From positions 62,001 to 126,000 of the forward strand of contig CAWJHE010000008.1 of NCBI GenBank assembly GCA_963842455.1: a stretch of 64,000 nt of DNA. Direction: 5' to 3'. Origin of the DNA: CAWJHE01 sp963842455 (GTDB taxonomy: Bacteria; Chloroflexota; Anaerolineae; Anaerolineales; UBA4823). The position numbers and the translations under genes are program-made. Every line of letters begins with the position of its first letter. The first letter of the stretch is position 1. The notes beneath the pieces are model-generated. The model saw only the letters and a program-made list of their open reading frames with translations, ran no database searches and was not told the DNA's origin. Positions 1-9,596 of the stretch are shown piece by piece.

Positions 1-647
1 TGTTGCTTAAATTCCGCCATGATTGTTTCAACGCGCCAGACAAACATGCCAGAATTCCAGGCATGATCGCCCGAACCCAGCATTTCTCTAGCCTGCGCTT
101 CATCAGGCTTCTCTTTAAATCGCAGGACTTTATACACCTGCAAATCGGTAAATTGTTCTAGCGCATCACCTTGCTGGATATATCCAAATCCGGTCGCTGG
201 AAAAGTCGGTTCAATACCTAATGTCACCAGTATATCGGATATGGCTACACGGTATGCATCCGATAACAATTGACGGAAACGAGCCTCATCCTTAATAAAA
301 TGGTCTGCGGTCAGAACCGCCATGACGGCCTTCGGATCAAGTTTTTCAATCACCACTGCTGCCAGACCCACAACAGAAGCCGTGCCACGGGCATGTGGCT
401 CAATGATAAAATTCTCATAAGGAATTTCCGGGGATTGAGCACTCAATTCATCTGCCTGTTCTCGAACTGTGACAACAAAAATTTTTTCAGGCGGAAACAA
501 TCCCTGCAATCTTTGGACAGAAGTCTGGAATAAAGTGCGCTCGTCAAAAAGACTAAGCATTTGCTTAGGTTTTGTTTTGCGTGAAAGCGGCCATAAGCGT
601 GTTCCACCCCCACCGGCCATGATGACTGCATAATAATGATCTAACAT
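1..647 (-). CDS. manC: Mannose-1-phosphate guanylyltransferase, 3' end cut by window edge
   Basis: Nucleotidyltransferase that makes GDP-mannose from mannose 1-phosphate and GTP in the cytoplasm, for polysaccharide or glycoprotein precursors. The first 215 residues are present. The N-terminus carries the sugar-nucleotide pyrophosphorylase signature AVIMAGGGGTRLWPLSR followed by KPKQ, and later FIIEP, RGTA, TADHFI and FKEKPD, which are typical of the GMP family. The start is the ATG at 647, preceded on the minus strand by GGAGAAAT. The reading frame is open to base 1, so the C-terminal part lies outside the window. Separated by 40 bp from dprA upstream; co-transcription is possible but not shown. 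The family call is firm; mannose specificity over other hexoses is inferred from the motifs. Confidence 0.9.
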   Translation of the reverse strand, partial: MLDHYYAVIMAGGGGTRLWPLSRKTKPKQMLSLFDERTLFQTSVQRLQGLFPPEKIFVVTVREQADELSAQSPEIPYENFIIEPHARGTASVVGLAAVVIEKLDPKAVMAVLTADHFIKDEARFRQLLSDAYRVAISDILVTLGIEPTFPATGFGYIQQGDALEQFTDLQVYKVLRFKEKPDEAQAREMLGSGDHAWNSGMFVWRVETIMAEFKQ

Positions 648-687
648 ATTTCTCCAAAAATTCTTCGCTAAAATCGGCTTTGACCTG

Positions 688-1800
688 TCATTCTACCAAA
701 TAATCTTCACCAGCTTCAAACACTGCAATATAGCGCATACTGCCCACCTGCCGCACCATTCCTTTCAACTCCATCATAGTTAATGAAGATGAAACAATTT
801 CCACCGGCAACCCAGATTGTAAACGTAGCTCATCAACATGCAAAGGCTCGCGACCCAGAAGAGAATATAGACGTGCTTCAGTTGCATCGGCTGGAAGTAC
901 AGCTCTGGCTGCTTTGTAATCCTCCATCCGATCTAAGTTAAGCAATCCGAAAATCGTTTGAGGACCCAAATAAATATGTGCGCCTTCTTGGATGAGCTGA
1001 TTGGTGCCAATCGATTGTGGGGCATACAGGCTACCCGGCACAGCAAAGACTTCCCTACCTTGCTCAGCAGCAAAAGCTGCTGTGATCAAAGCACCACTCT
1101 TTGCGCCAGCCTCAACAATAATAACTGCCTTGGATAACCCGGAAATAATCCGATTCCTGGGAGGAAAATTTACTGCTTCCGGCATGCTGCCAGGTGGGTA
1201 ATCGCTAATCACCGCACCATTTAAGCTGATCCTTTCAGCCATCTTCCGGTGCTCTGGCGGATATATTTGGTCAACCCCGCTTCCCAAAACCGCCAATGTA
1301 CGCCCACCGGCATCCAGAGCAGCCTGATGAGCAGCAGCATCTACTCCACGCGCCAGACCGCTGACCACCGTAATACCCCTATTTGCCAGCTCAGTTGACA
1401 ATTCTTTGGTTACCTGACGGCCATATTGGGTGATCCTGCGAGTTCCAACAATCGCAACTGCCGGGTGATCAAACTCATTTATTTCACCCTGAACATAGAG
1501 AACTGGAGGGGATTGATCAATTTCTCTCAAGCTTCTTGGGTACTGTTCATCTTCCCAAGTAAGTATCTGGATTTCATTTTCAAGGATTGCACCCCATGTC
1601 TGATCCAACAATCCACCTTGTTTAATTAGCCACAAGTTGTCGATCAGCTTGGGGTGTAAGCCAGCCTCTTCCAGTTGTTTACGAGAAGCATGCCAGGCAT
1701 TGGTAGCATCTCCAAACGCATCTAAAAGACCACGCAAACGAATGGGACCAATGCCTTTAACCAGGTTAAATCCTACCCAATATTGTTTCCAATCTTCCAT
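688..1800 (-). CDS. dprA: DNA-processing protein DprA
   Basis: DprA/Smf protein of 370 aa that loads RecA on incoming single-stranded DNA during natural transformation. Helix-hairpin-helix-like N-terminus (GFNLVKGIGPIRLRGLL), then the Rossmann-like DprA domain with VAIVGTRRITQYG, VVSGLARGVDAAAH, VLGSGVDQIYP and NRIISGLS, then a C-terminal winged-helix region. Length is usual for the family. No Shine-Dalgarno is seen; a TAAGAT hexamer ends 7 nt before the ATG, so the message may be leaderless. It lies downstream of rimM with an 87 bp gap, on the same strand. Whether the organism is competent cannot be told from this gene alone, because DprA is widely kept in bacteria. Confidence 0.95.
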   Translation of the reverse strand: MEDWKQYWVGFNLVKGIGPIRLRGLLDAFGDATNAWHASRKQLEEAGLHPKLIDNLWLIKQGGLLDQTWGAILENEIQILTWEDEQYPRSLREIDQSPPVLYVQGEINEFDHPAVAIVGTRRITQYGRQVTKELSTELANRGITVVSGLARGVDAAAHQAALDAGGRTLAVLGSGVDQIYPPEHRKMAERISLNGAVISDYPPGSMPEAVNFPPRNRIISGLSKAVIIVEAGAKSGALITAAFAAEQGREVFAVPGSLYAPQSIGTNQLIQEGAHIYLGPQTIFGLLNLDRMEDYKAARAVLPADATEARLYSLLGREPLHVDELRLQSGLPVEIVSSSLTMMELKGMVRQVGSMRYIAVFEAGEDYLVE

Positions 1801-1887
1801 GGTTATGATCTTATCTTTCAGTCAATCTGCACTAAGTCAGAAGGCCCTATAGATAGCGCCCGAGTTAGCAAAGCAATTGGAGCAAGG

Positions 1888-2454
1888 TTAATCAGGTAAC
1901 AAGCCAGGGATTAAATGCACAATCATACAACCTGTTTTTAGATCAATCTTCTGGACGACTTCATCAATAGCCGGTAGAAGAATTTCTTTCCCCAATTCGG
2001 AGCGCACAATATAAACATCATTTGCCCCGGTTTCCAATATCTGGGCCAAAGTTCCAAGCGCCATATCCTGGTCGCTGATCACAGTTAATCCCAACAATTG
2101 ATGGTGGTAGAACTGCCCTTCAGGTAAGGGGGGACGGTCATCTGCACGTACATAAACAAATTGATTACTTAACGATGAAAGCATATCCGGATCATCGTAT
2201 GATTCAAACTTGATTAAGAGTTCGGACCGGTGCCAGCGCCGTTTATTGACAACCACAGGGTGATGACTGTCACCTACAAAAAGAGTAATACCCGGCCGAA
2301 TCCGTTCAGGAAAATCGGTGATCACCTGAAAAACCACATCGCCTTTTAAACCATGAGGACGATGGATTTTGCCAACAACCAAAAAGACAGGCTCGCCTGT
2401 AGGAGGCGAGCCTGCAGGCTGCAAAGTTTCAGCCAATTCTTCTTCTGAGGTCAT
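1888..2454 (-). CDS. rimM: Ribosome maturation factor RimM
   Basis: RimM, 188 aa, assists maturation of the 30S head and binds ribosomal protein S19. The N-terminal RimM barrel begins after a short extension (VVGKIHRPHGLKGDVVFQV) and the C-terminal PRC-barrel part contains LLGLTVISDQ, GANDVYIVR and ILLPAIDEVVQKIDL, all usual for the family. Its start overlaps the stop of khpA by 4 bp, so translation is probably coupled. Fourth gene of the ffh-rpsP-khpA-rimM group. trmD and rplS, which often follow rimM, are absent; dprA follows instead. Confidence 0.95.
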   Translation of the reverse strand: MTSEEELAETLQPAGSPPTGEPVFLVVGKIHRPHGLKGDVVFQVITDFPERIRPGITLFVGDSHHPVVVNKRRWHRSELLIKFESYDDPDMLSSLSNQFVYVRADDRPPLPEGQFYHHQLLGLTVISDQDMALGTLAQILETGANDVYIVRSELGKEILLPAIDEVVQKIDLKTGCMIVHLIPGLLPD

Positions 2455-2687
2455 TCTGGCTCTATGATTTCTAAGGAGGCGCGTTTATTTTGCTGACCCG
2501 CAGCCACCCTGAGCAGAGAACGCATGGCGCTGGCCACTCGTCCTCCCCGACCAATAACTCGACCCATATCTTCTTTGGCTACCCTAAGCTCAATGCTGAT
2601 CTGGGAGCCACGACGATTCTGCGTCACCTGGACTTGAGTAGGATCATCAACCAAAGAACTGCCGATGTACTCGATAAGCTCTTTCAT
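2451..2687 (-). CDS. khpA: KH-domain RNA-binding protein KhpA
   Basis: Small (78 aa) single KH-domain protein of the KhpA/YlqC family, an RNA-binding protein that in other bacteria works with KhpB/Jag. The GxxG loop is in GRVIGRGGRVASAMRSLL. The N-terminus MKELIEYIGSSLVDDP is typical. The start at 2687 is preceded by CGGAGG. Position between rpsP and rimM is the standard one in many phyla and supports the call. It overlaps rimM by 4 bp. Confidence 0.93.
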   Translation of the reverse strand: MKELIEYIGSSLVDDPTQVQVTQNRRGSQISIELRVAKEDMGRVIGRGGRVASAMRSLLRVAAGQQNKRASLEIIEPE

Positions 2688-2735
2688 GAGCTGCCTCCGT
2701 ATTGTTTAGTAGAGAATGCAATTCTCTACAACCAA

Positions 2736-3098
2736 CTATTTTGCTTTGGCGGGAATAATCGACTTCGTCTTAGGATTAATATTGCGTGCAGATTCAGCAG
2801 CCTTTGCTTCAGTCAGCAATGCTTCCAGAGCCTCGCCTTTTTTGGATCGTTCATAACGTTCCATCGCTCCAGCAGCCTGAAAAACCTGCAAAGCCGATTC
2901 GCTGGGTTGTGCACCCTTGTTCAGCCAATCATAAACACGATCCTCTTTCAACTGGATGGTAGCGGGAGTGGTTCGCGGGTTGTAAAAACCTACTACTTCA
3001 ATCTCACGCCCATCACGCTGAGCTTCTTTATCAATAGCAACGATGCGATAACTAGGTTGACCTTTTGCACCTACACGGCGCAGACGTAAACGGACCAT
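2736..3098 (-). CDS. rpsP: 30S ribosomal protein S16
   Basis: Ribosomal protein bS16, a 16S rRNA-binding protein of the small subunit. The N-terminus MVRLRLRRVGAKGQPSYRIV and the following DGREIEVVGFYNP are diagnostic. At 120 aa it is longer than the usual 80-90 aa; the extra residues are a C-terminal tail rich in Ala, Lys and Glu (from about residue 85). A GGAGAG Shine-Dalgarno precedes the ATG. It lies 118 bp downstream of ffh and 48 bp upstream of khpA. Confidence 0.96.
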   Translation of the reverse strand: MVRLRLRRVGAKGQPSYRIVAIDKEAQRDGREIEVVGFYNPRTTPATIQLKEDRVYDWLNKGAQPSESALQVFQAAGAMERYERSKKGEALEALLTEAKAAESARNINPKTKSIIPAKAK

Positions 3099-3216
3099 AC
3101 ACTTACTCTCCTTCTTCGAACGTAAACATAACTTGGATGATTAATTTGCTGCCGGGCTGACAGGCGGGCAGAGGGGCGCGGAAGGAATTGCACACAACCG
3201 CCATCAACCCACTTGG

Positions 3217-4540
3217 CTACCCAAACATACGCGGTAATCCACGCATGCCAGATTTCTTAATGGTTTTAAACAACTTTTGTGCATCGCGAAACTGTTTCAT
3301 TAAGCGATTCACATCCTGAACATCTGTCCCAGAACCACGCGCAATCCGCCGGCGACGTGAGGCATTCAGAAGGTCAGGACGCCTTCTCTCCTCTTTGGTC
3401 ATGGAGTTGATGATTGCTTCGGTCATCTTCAACTGCCGTTCAGCATCCTGAGGCGAAATCTGACGGGCCATCTGTCCCATCCCGCCGGGCAACATCTCCA
3501 TGATTTGCGCCAGTGGACCCATCCGCCGCAACTGCCTTAACTGATCGGCAAAGTCCTGTAAAGAAAACTCTCCTGCCATCATCTTTTCTGGCCGATTGCC
3601 GGGCAGATTTCTCATCGTAAGCAGCTTCTGCTTTTTCGATCAGACCTAAAAGGTCACCCATTCCCAGGATTCGGCTTGAAAGACGGTCAGGATCATAGAC
3701 CTCAATAGCGTCTAAAGCTTCGCCTGTACCCAAGAACTTGATCGGCACACCGGTGACAGAACGGATTGAAATCGCTGCGCCACCGCGGGCATCGCCATCC
3801 ATTTTTGTCAGGATTAGACCTGTTATCGGAATGACTTCTCGGAAACCTTTGGCTACGTTGACAGATTCCTGTCCGATCATCGCATCCACAACCAATAAAA
3901 CTTCCGCAGGTTTAACCTGGGTGCGAATGGCGCTCAGTTCATCCATCAAAGCCTGGTCCAGTTGGGAACGACCAGCGGTATCCAGGATGATTACAGTGAA
4001 ACCGCCGTTGCGCGCTTTGTCAAGCGCCTGGCGAGCCAGCTTAGGAGGAGCTACTCCTTCTTGAAATTCGACAGGAACGTTTATGCGTTCACCAAGCGTT
4101 TCCAATTGACGGACAGCCGCCGGTCGATAGGGATCGCAGGCTACTAACATCACCCGCTCGCCCTGTGACCGCAATAATTTTGCCAGCTTGCCTGCATAAG
4201 TGGTTTTACCCGCTCCTTGCAAGCCAACCAGCATAATTGCCCTGGGACGTTCTCCAGTAAGACTCAAGCGCTCTGCCGGACCAAGGGTCTTGATCAACTC
4301 TTCATGAACGATTTTGACAACTTGCTGTCCTGGGTTAAGCGCTTTCGAGACCTCATGTCCAACGGCGCGCTCTCTCACCCGCGCAACAAAATCTTTAACT
4401 ACGCCATAGTTAACATCCGCTTCCAAAAGCGCCAGGCGCACTTCGCGCATCGCAGCGTCTACATCCGATTCATTTAGCTTACCGCGTCTGCGCAGCCCTT
4501 TAAATACATCTTCAAGCCGTTGGGTGAGATTCTCAAACAT
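3217..4540 (-). CDS. ffh: Signal recognition particle protein Ffh (single-base frameshift)
   Basis: SRP54 homologue that binds SRP RNA and signal sequences and targets nascent membrane proteins with FtsY. N-domain from MFENLTQRLEDVFKGLR, G-domain with P-loop GLQGAGKTTYAGKLAKLL, then DTAGRSQLD and TKMDGDARGG, and an M-domain ending GMRGLPRMFG with GGMGQMARQ and RRRRIARGSGTDVQDVNRLMKQF. The frame is broken at a T run (3584-3587, A4 on the coding strand). Removing one base joins AYDEKSARQSARK to MMAGEFSLQDF and gives 440 aa, the normal size. The start at 4540 is chosen because MFENL is the family N-terminus and a TTGACC-N17-TAAAAT promoter ends 8 nt before it. Ffh is essential, so an assembly error is more likely than real loss. 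Confidence 0.93.
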
Positions 4541-4548
4541 AGCACTGC

Positions 4549-4577
4549 ATTTTAGCTTGTAAGCCAGCAATGGTCAA
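4549..4577 (-). promoter_or_regulatory. Promoter of ffh
   Basis: On the minus strand a -35 hexamer TTGACC (4577-4572), a 17 nt spacer and a -10 hexamer TAAAAT (4554-4549). The ATG of ffh begins 8 nt after the -10, and no Shine-Dalgarno lies between, so the predicted transcript starts at or within a base or two of the start codon. Confidence 0.6.
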
Positions 4578-4797
4578 GGTTATTAATCGAGTCTTTCATT
4601 AATATGCAAAAATTGATGATTATCTTCATCCAATACTGTCCATTTCTTGTTCCTTTTTCCTTCTAACCCGCAATTACTCCCCTATTCAGCGTAACTAAAA
4701 ACCATAGCCCGGGTTTTAGCCTTTCGGACAGTTGGATAGTATGGTCCTGTTGTCCTTATCCCCTGTAATTATCATTAAGTTATTTGGAGTAAATTTT

Positions 4798-5649
4798 ATG
4801 AGCAAAAAAATCGCCATCATAACCGATAGTACTGCCTACATCCCAAAGCAATTATTGAATCAATACCAAATCCATGTAGCGCCTCAGGTTTTGATCTGGG
4901 GAGACGAAGTGTTCCAGGATGGTGTGGATATTCAGCCATCAGAATTTTATGCACGTTTGAAGACAGCGAAAGTCATGCCGAGTACCTCCCAGGCAACTCC
5001 TGGTACTTTTCACAAAATCTTTTCGGAATTGATCGAACAAGATTATCAAGTGTTAGCCATTTTACTTGCTGCAACTTTATCCGGTACGATTTCTTCCGCT
5101 ATCCAGGCGCGTGAAATGCTGCCAGGAGCATCCATCGAAATCGTTGATTCGCTAACAACTGCTATGGCATTGGGATTTCATGTCCTCGAAGCAGCGAAGG
5201 CAGCGCAAGATGGTGCAAACATAGCTGATTGCGTGGCATTGGCAAAACGCGCCCAGCAGCACACCGGCGTCGTATTTGCGGTAGATACCCTGGAATTTTT
5301 GCACCGAGGCGGCAGGATAGGTGGAGCAAATCGTTTTTTGGGAACAGCGTTAAATATCAAGCCAATTCTCGAAGTCGTGAACGGGCGAGTAGAGGCCATT
5401 GAAAAGGTACGCACTCGCTCAAAATCCTTATCCCGCCTGGTTGAATTAGTGGAAGAAAAAACCGCTGGCCGCACCCCCGTCTATTTAGCTACTCTGCATG
5501 CCAACGCCCCCAAAGAAGCAGAAGAATTATTAAATGAAGCTGCCTCCCGGCTAAATCCCAAAGAAAAAATATTCTCCGAAGTAAGCCCTGTGATTGGAAC
5601 TCATGCAGGTCCGGGCACCGTGGGATTGGCTTTCATGGCGGGCTTTTAA
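4798..5649 (+). CDS. DegV family fatty-acid-binding protein
   Basis: DegV/FakB-type protein (283 aa). In Firmicutes FakB proteins hold a fatty acid for phosphorylation by FakA. Family marks are KIAIITDSTAYIPKQ at the N-terminus, the conserved PSTSQATPGTF at about residue 62, SGTISSA, and RGGRIGGANRFLGTALNIKPIL. The ATG at 4798 is preferred over upstream alternatives because TTTGGAG precedes it and the family starts at this point. It is monocistronic by layout, with a hairpin just after the stop. No FakA is in the window, so the partner is unknown. Confidence 0.92.
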   Translation: MSKKIAIITDSTAYIPKQLLNQYQIHVAPQVLIWGDEVFQDGVDIQPSEFYARLKTAKVMPSTSQATPGTFHKIFSELIEQDYQVLAILLAATLSGTISSAIQAREMLPGASIEIVDSLTTAMALGFHVLEAAKAAQDGANIADCVALAKRAQQHTGVVFAVDTLEFLHRGGRIGGANRFLGTALNIKPILEVVNGRVEAIEKVRTRSKSLSRLVELVEEKTAGRTPVYLATLHANAPKEAEELLNEAASRLNPKEKIFSEVSPVIGTHAGPGTVGLAFMAGF

Positions 5650-5680
5650 TCAAACCAGCTAATCGATCCACAGATTTCAA

Positions 5681-5708
5681 ACAAGGACGGTCTTCAAACC
5701 GTCCTTGT
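5681..5708 (+). terminator. Hairpin terminator after the DegV gene
   Basis: A perfect 11 bp stem, ACAAGGACGGT (5681-5691) with ACCGTCCTTGT (5698-5708), and a 6 nt loop. It begins 32 bp after the DegV stop. The tail (CTTATAAAT) has no long T run, so termination strength is uncertain. Confidence 0.55.
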
Positions 5709-5737
5709 CTTATAAATACTATCCCTTTGTTCAGGTG

Positions 5738-5743
5738 TATAAT
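5738..5743 (+). promoter_or_regulatory. -10 hexamer TATAAT directly before the 5751 gene
   Basis: A perfect TATAAT ends 7 nt before the ATG at 5751, and no Shine-Dalgarno is present. A convincing -35 is not seen at 16-18 nt. The geometry fits a leaderless transcript. Confidence 0.45.
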
Positions 5744-5750
5744 CAACCCT

Positions 5751-6143
5751 ATGGATATCTTTTTTACGGATCCCAATGAGATTCCCCTTCCCCCCGAAGA
5801 TGTACGCATTCGAGAATTTCGCGCAGAGCCTTGGCCTGATGGGCAGAAGATCCGCATATTTTTGGAAGTTGACCCAACCCAAAAACGCCCGAGCGCTGAA
5901 TTCACGCTTGTAAACCCCCAAGGCGAGCCAGTATCAAGTATCAGTATTGTAGAGAGCATGACGCGGAAAATAGAAGTGAACATGCATCTACGTTCAACCC
6001 CGGTACCCGGCGAATATCTATTGAACGCCATTTTATATTTTGACCAACTCAATCCCGAAAGCGAAAAAGATCATATCCCACAGATAGAACATTTGCAGGT
6101 TGATTCTGTCCAGGTATCGATTACTTTTTATCCTAAAGACTGA
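5751..6143 (+). CDS. Small protein of unknown function (130 aa)
   Basis: I do not recognise the family. The 130 aa product starts MDIFFTDPNEIPLPPEDVRI and appears soluble, with no signal peptide or membrane segment. Alternating hydrophobic residues (KIRIFLEVDP, AEFTLVNPQGEPV, RKIEVNMHLRS, GEYLLNAILYF, VQVSITFYP) suggest an all-beta, immunoglobulin-like or sandwich fold, inferred only. The start is set by the TATAAT that ends 7 nt upstream; the more distal alternative start at 5727 would overlap this hexamer. Coding character is supported by an even codon pattern and the position between two plus-strand genes. Confidence 0.7.
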   Translation: MDIFFTDPNEIPLPPEDVRIREFRAEPWPDGQKIRIFLEVDPTQKRPSAEFTLVNPQGEPVSSISIVESMTRKIEVNMHLRSTPVPGEYLLNAILYFDQLNPESEKDHIPQIEHLQVDSVQVSITFYPKD

Positions 6144-6272
6144 GATTGAGTTATTGGATCACAATTTTTTCTGCAATTCCTAATTTCCTCGCAAAATTGT
6201 AAATAAGCTGCAAGCCAGACTTGCCTAAAAGGATGGTTTAATTACCCATACTTGGTGTATTTATACCGGGCA

Positions 6273-8276
6273 ATGATGCTTATGGCAGACAATTACTTTA
6301 TCTCCTCATCTCCTGCATTCAAGGTGATTCGACGCCTGGTGTTGATTCTAATGACGGTCATGTTGGTGCTGACTGGTGTTTACGCCTGGCCGGCTTTGGT
6401 TAGCCGTTTTTCTGATAATCTGCAGGCAGAATCTGCCATCGAATTCTCACTTACAGCCTCTCCCTTGTCAATTCAACAGGCTGTAGCCAACTTGATCACT
6501 TCAACGCCAACCGTTTTTCCTTCAATTTCCTCCTACCTGGATCCTAACCAAAACGCGAACGCTATCCCCTATGCACCACTGGACGAAGGCATCATCATCC
6601 TATCCATCCATGAGCATGGGTATCAGCACCTATTTGCCTACCAGCCGCAAGGCATGCCTTTGACTCGTCTAACGAATGGCGCCTGGCAAGATATCCACCC
6701 GGCGCTTAGCCCTGATGGACAACAGGTCGCTTTTTCATCCAATCGAGAGGGTCACTGGAACATTTACCTGTTATCCCTGATAAGCGGTGAAGTCCAGCGA
6801 CTGACTCATTCAACCCAATACAACGGACATCCAAGCTGGTCGCCGGATGGCAAATGGCTGGTTTTCGAAAGCTATGTCGAAAATGCAGAGAACAGCAATC
6901 TCGATTTGTTTATCCAGCCCGTTGACGGCTCACAAGAAGCCATCCAATTAACGAACGATCGAGCCGCAGATCATTCACCAGAATGGTCACCAGGTGGCAG
7001 AAAAATAGTATTCATCTCAACCCGATCTGGACAAAATGATGTCTGGCTGGCAGATTTAGACCAGGTTGACGAGCGTTTTGTCAATCTCAGCCACAGCCAG
7101 AATGAAAATGAGTACTTTCCTGGCTGGTCACCGGATGGTAAATTACTTGCCTGGTCGGGGCGCACAAAAGATGGCATTCAATCTATTTACACTTGGGATT
7201 TCTCTTCAACAGACAATCCTCCGAAACTAATTGGAGCCGGCTCGATGGCAACCTGGAGCCCAAAGGGCACTGAATTGCTGAGTATTGTCCAGACTCCTAA
7301 TCAGAATTACCTGACTGCATATCATGTAGAAAACGCATCATTATCCATGGCCGTTTCAGCCTTACCTGGCGAAGTGAATGGGTTAACCTGGAAAGCGGGT
7401 GAACTACCCGAAATTTTGCCTGTCCCTTTCCAACAGATAGCGAACATATCGCCAACACCCCCCTGGTCTCCTGCTCTGAATGGCGAAGAACCACTTCCAG
7501 GTAATCGTTATCACCTGGTTGCCTTGGAAGGCATCCAAGCAACCGATCCTTTACTGCAAGATGCTGTGGATGAAGCCTTTTTTTCCTTGCGAGACCGAGT
7601 AGCCCGAGAAACTGGCTGGGATTTCTTGGGAAGCCTGGAGCAGGCTTACATCCCACTAAGCTCCCCAGTCAATCCAGGAATCAGCCAGGACTGGTTGTAT
7701 ACCGGGCGTGCTTTTCGTTTCAATACAGCTCCAGTTAATGCCGGGTGGGTTGTCATCGTACGTGAAGATTATGGACCACAAACATTTTGGCGTATTTTCC
7801 TCCGCACCCGTTTTCAAGATGGTAGCCAGGGCCGCCCACTGAGCGATCTGCCCTGGAACTTCATGTCGCGCCATGCTGGCGACCCACTTGCTTATGAGCA
7901 AGGTGGCAGCCTGGAAAGCCAAATACCCGGTGGTTATTGGCTCGATTTCACTACCTTAGCCAACTCTTTCGGCTGGGAAAGACAGGCAGCCCTGCCTTCC
8001 TGGAGAATCGCCTATTCTTCTATCCGGTATAACGAATTTGTCCTAAGAGATGGGCTTGATTGGCTGTCAGCTATGTTGCAGATTTACCCGCGCCAGGCTC
8101 TGGATACACCAACACCTGTTCCGCCGCCAACCGCAACCCCAACAATCACGATGACGCCAACCCCCACCCTGACACCCACTCGAACACCCTATTACACGCG
8201 CACGCCACGACCAACCTCCACGCCCTGGCCAACGCGCACAAGCCCACCGACGCGCACACCTACACCTGCCAATTAA
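6273..8276 (+). CDS. Membrane-anchored TolB-like beta-propeller protein
   Basis: About 667 aa. A single N-terminal membrane segment (LVLILMTVMLVLTGVYAW) anchors an extracellular region. Residues about 130-380 hold WD40-like PD40/TolB repeats: HPALSPDGQQVAFSSNREG, HPSWSPDGKWLVFESY, SPEWSPGGRKIVFISTRSG and FPGWSPDGKLLAWSG. A second domain of unknown type follows (about 400-620). The C-terminus is a 50-residue Pro/Thr/Arg linker (TPTPTLTPTRTP). The start is uncertain: TTG at 6252 and ATGs at 6273, 6276 and 6282 are possible. The M23 lipoprotein gene follows 12 bp later and is likely co-transcribed, which points to an envelope role. No catalytic residues are recognised. Confidence 0.85.
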   Translation: MMLMADNYFISSSPAFKVIRRLVLILMTVMLVLTGVYAWPALVSRFSDNLQAESAIEFSLTASPLSIQQAVANLITSTPTVFPSISSYLDPNQNANAIPYAPLDEGIIILSIHEHGYQHLFAYQPQGMPLTRLTNGAWQDIHPALSPDGQQVAFSSNREGHWNIYLLSLISGEVQRLTHSTQYNGHPSWSPDGKWLVFESYVENAENSNLDLFIQPVDGSQEAIQLTNDRAADHSPEWSPGGRKIVFISTRSGQNDVWLADLDQVDERFVNLSHSQNENEYFPGWSPDGKLLAWSGRTKDGIQSIYTWDFSSTDNPPKLIGAGSMATWSPKGTELLSIVQTPNQNYLTAYHVENASLSMAVSALPGEVNGLTWKAGELPEILPVPFQQIANISPTPPWSPALNGEEPLPGNRYHLVALEGIQATDPLLQDAVDEAFFSLRDRVARETGWDFLGSLEQAYIPLSSPVNPGISQDWLYTGRAFRFNTAPVNAGWVVIVREDYGPQTFWRIFLRTRFQDGSQGRPLSDLPWNFMSRHAGDPLAYEQGGSLESQIPGGYWLDFTTLANSFGWERQAALPSWRIAYSSIRYNEFVLRDGLDWLSAMLQIYPRQALDTPTPVPPPTATPTITMTPTPTLTPTRTPYYTRTPRPTSTPWPTRTSPPTRTPTPAN

Positions 8277-8288
8277 CCATTTTTCGTG

Positions 8289-9561
8289 ATGAAAATTCTT
8301 ACGAGCCAAAACCATCTACAGTCGTTCGCCAGCCTTCTTATAATTGGTATTCTGTGCACGAACCTTTATGGATGTGCAACGACCAATATCTATACGCAGC
8401 CAAAACCAAACGAGATTGCCCTTGCCTCCGATGGTCAAAATACATCCGACAACGAAATCTACCGATCCATTCAGGAACTCTCCGAGAAGGACCTATTAAT
8501 AAAACCCGATCCGGTTGATAGCCTGGCGGGACAAATTTCTCCCATCCAAAACGCTGGGAATGAGTTAACCACGCCGCTTACACCAACTCCAAGGGAGAAC
8601 TCATATCCAATCCAACCAGAATTTCACAGAGACCCAAACAACTCAGCAGCTTGAGCCTTTAAGGTTTGTCTTTCCCACTCAAATTGCAGACAGCAGCTCC
8701 CTCTGGCGCCCACCGCTATATGCTGTACCGTGGGAACCTACCCCAAACGATCATTTCTATTTCATTCGTCCGATTGGAGCAAACGAAATCAATTGGCCAT
8801 TAGCCAATTACCGATATGGCGGTGTGTTTTTTGAAGATGTCGTCCATACAGGCATCGACATACCCGCTCCTAAAGGTACGCCTGTCATGGCTGCCGGTTC
8901 AGGAAAGGTGGTTTGGGCGGGATATGGCTTGTATTTCTTGCGTGAGGAATTTCGCGATCCTTATGGTTTGGCTGTCGCCATTAAGCATGATTTTGGTTAC
9001 CAGGGAAGTGACCTTTATACGGTCTATGGCCACATGGATGAGCTCCTCACCTACCAGGGAAAACAAGTCCAGGCTGGCGACCTGATCGGAAAAGTTGGAG
9101 AAACCGGAAAAGTTACCGGGCCACATTTACACTTTGAGGTCAGGGTTGAAAAAAATAATTACTTTGGCTCACGAAATCCCGAATTGTGGATTGCCCCTCC
9201 ACAAGGATGGGGAATCATCTCAGCCAGAGTGATGGATCGCAGTGGAGACCCACTCGAAAGGCACTCCGTTCTATTGCGGAATGTGGAAACGAACCGCTAT
9301 TGGACTGTATTGACGTATGGGAAGGGTTCCGTAAATCCTGATGCGTATTATCAGGAGAATATGGTGATTGGGGACTTGCCAGCCGGGAAGTATGTGATCT
9401 GGATCAAATATGAGGGGACAATTTATGATCAAATCATCGAGGTCTTTCCTGGAAAAGTAAGCTATTTTCGGTTTATTGGCTCAAAAGGTTATGACACCGA
9501 ATACCCTGATAGTCGGAATACAGAGTTTACTGCTCCTGATATCCTGAAAGTAACACCTTGA
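8289..9561 (+). CDS. M23-family lipoprotein peptidase (single-base frameshift)
   Basis: Lipoprotein with a signal peptide ending in the lipobox LYGC, a Pro/Thr-rich spacer, an M23 (LytM-like) domain and a C-terminal beta domain. M23 ligands are in HTGIDIPAPKGTP, VYGHMDEL and HLHFEVR, which supports zinc-dependent cleavage of peptidoglycan cross-links. The frame breaks near a TTT at 8622-8624; dropping one T gives SYPIQPEFTETQTTQQ and a continuous 423 aa protein, including the stretch RFVFPTQIADSSSLWRPP that otherwise lacks a start. The C-terminal part (GIISARVMDRSGDPL) resembles a carboxypeptidase-regulatory-like fold. An assembly overcall is the likeliest cause of the break. Confidence 0.85.
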
Positions 9562-9596
9562 TCCTGAAAATCCAGCTTGAATTGATCGGAATGCCC

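Noticed and set aside
2490..3089. 199-codon plus-strand frame across khpA and rpsP
   Set aside because: It lies antisense to two highly conserved genes and has no family signature.
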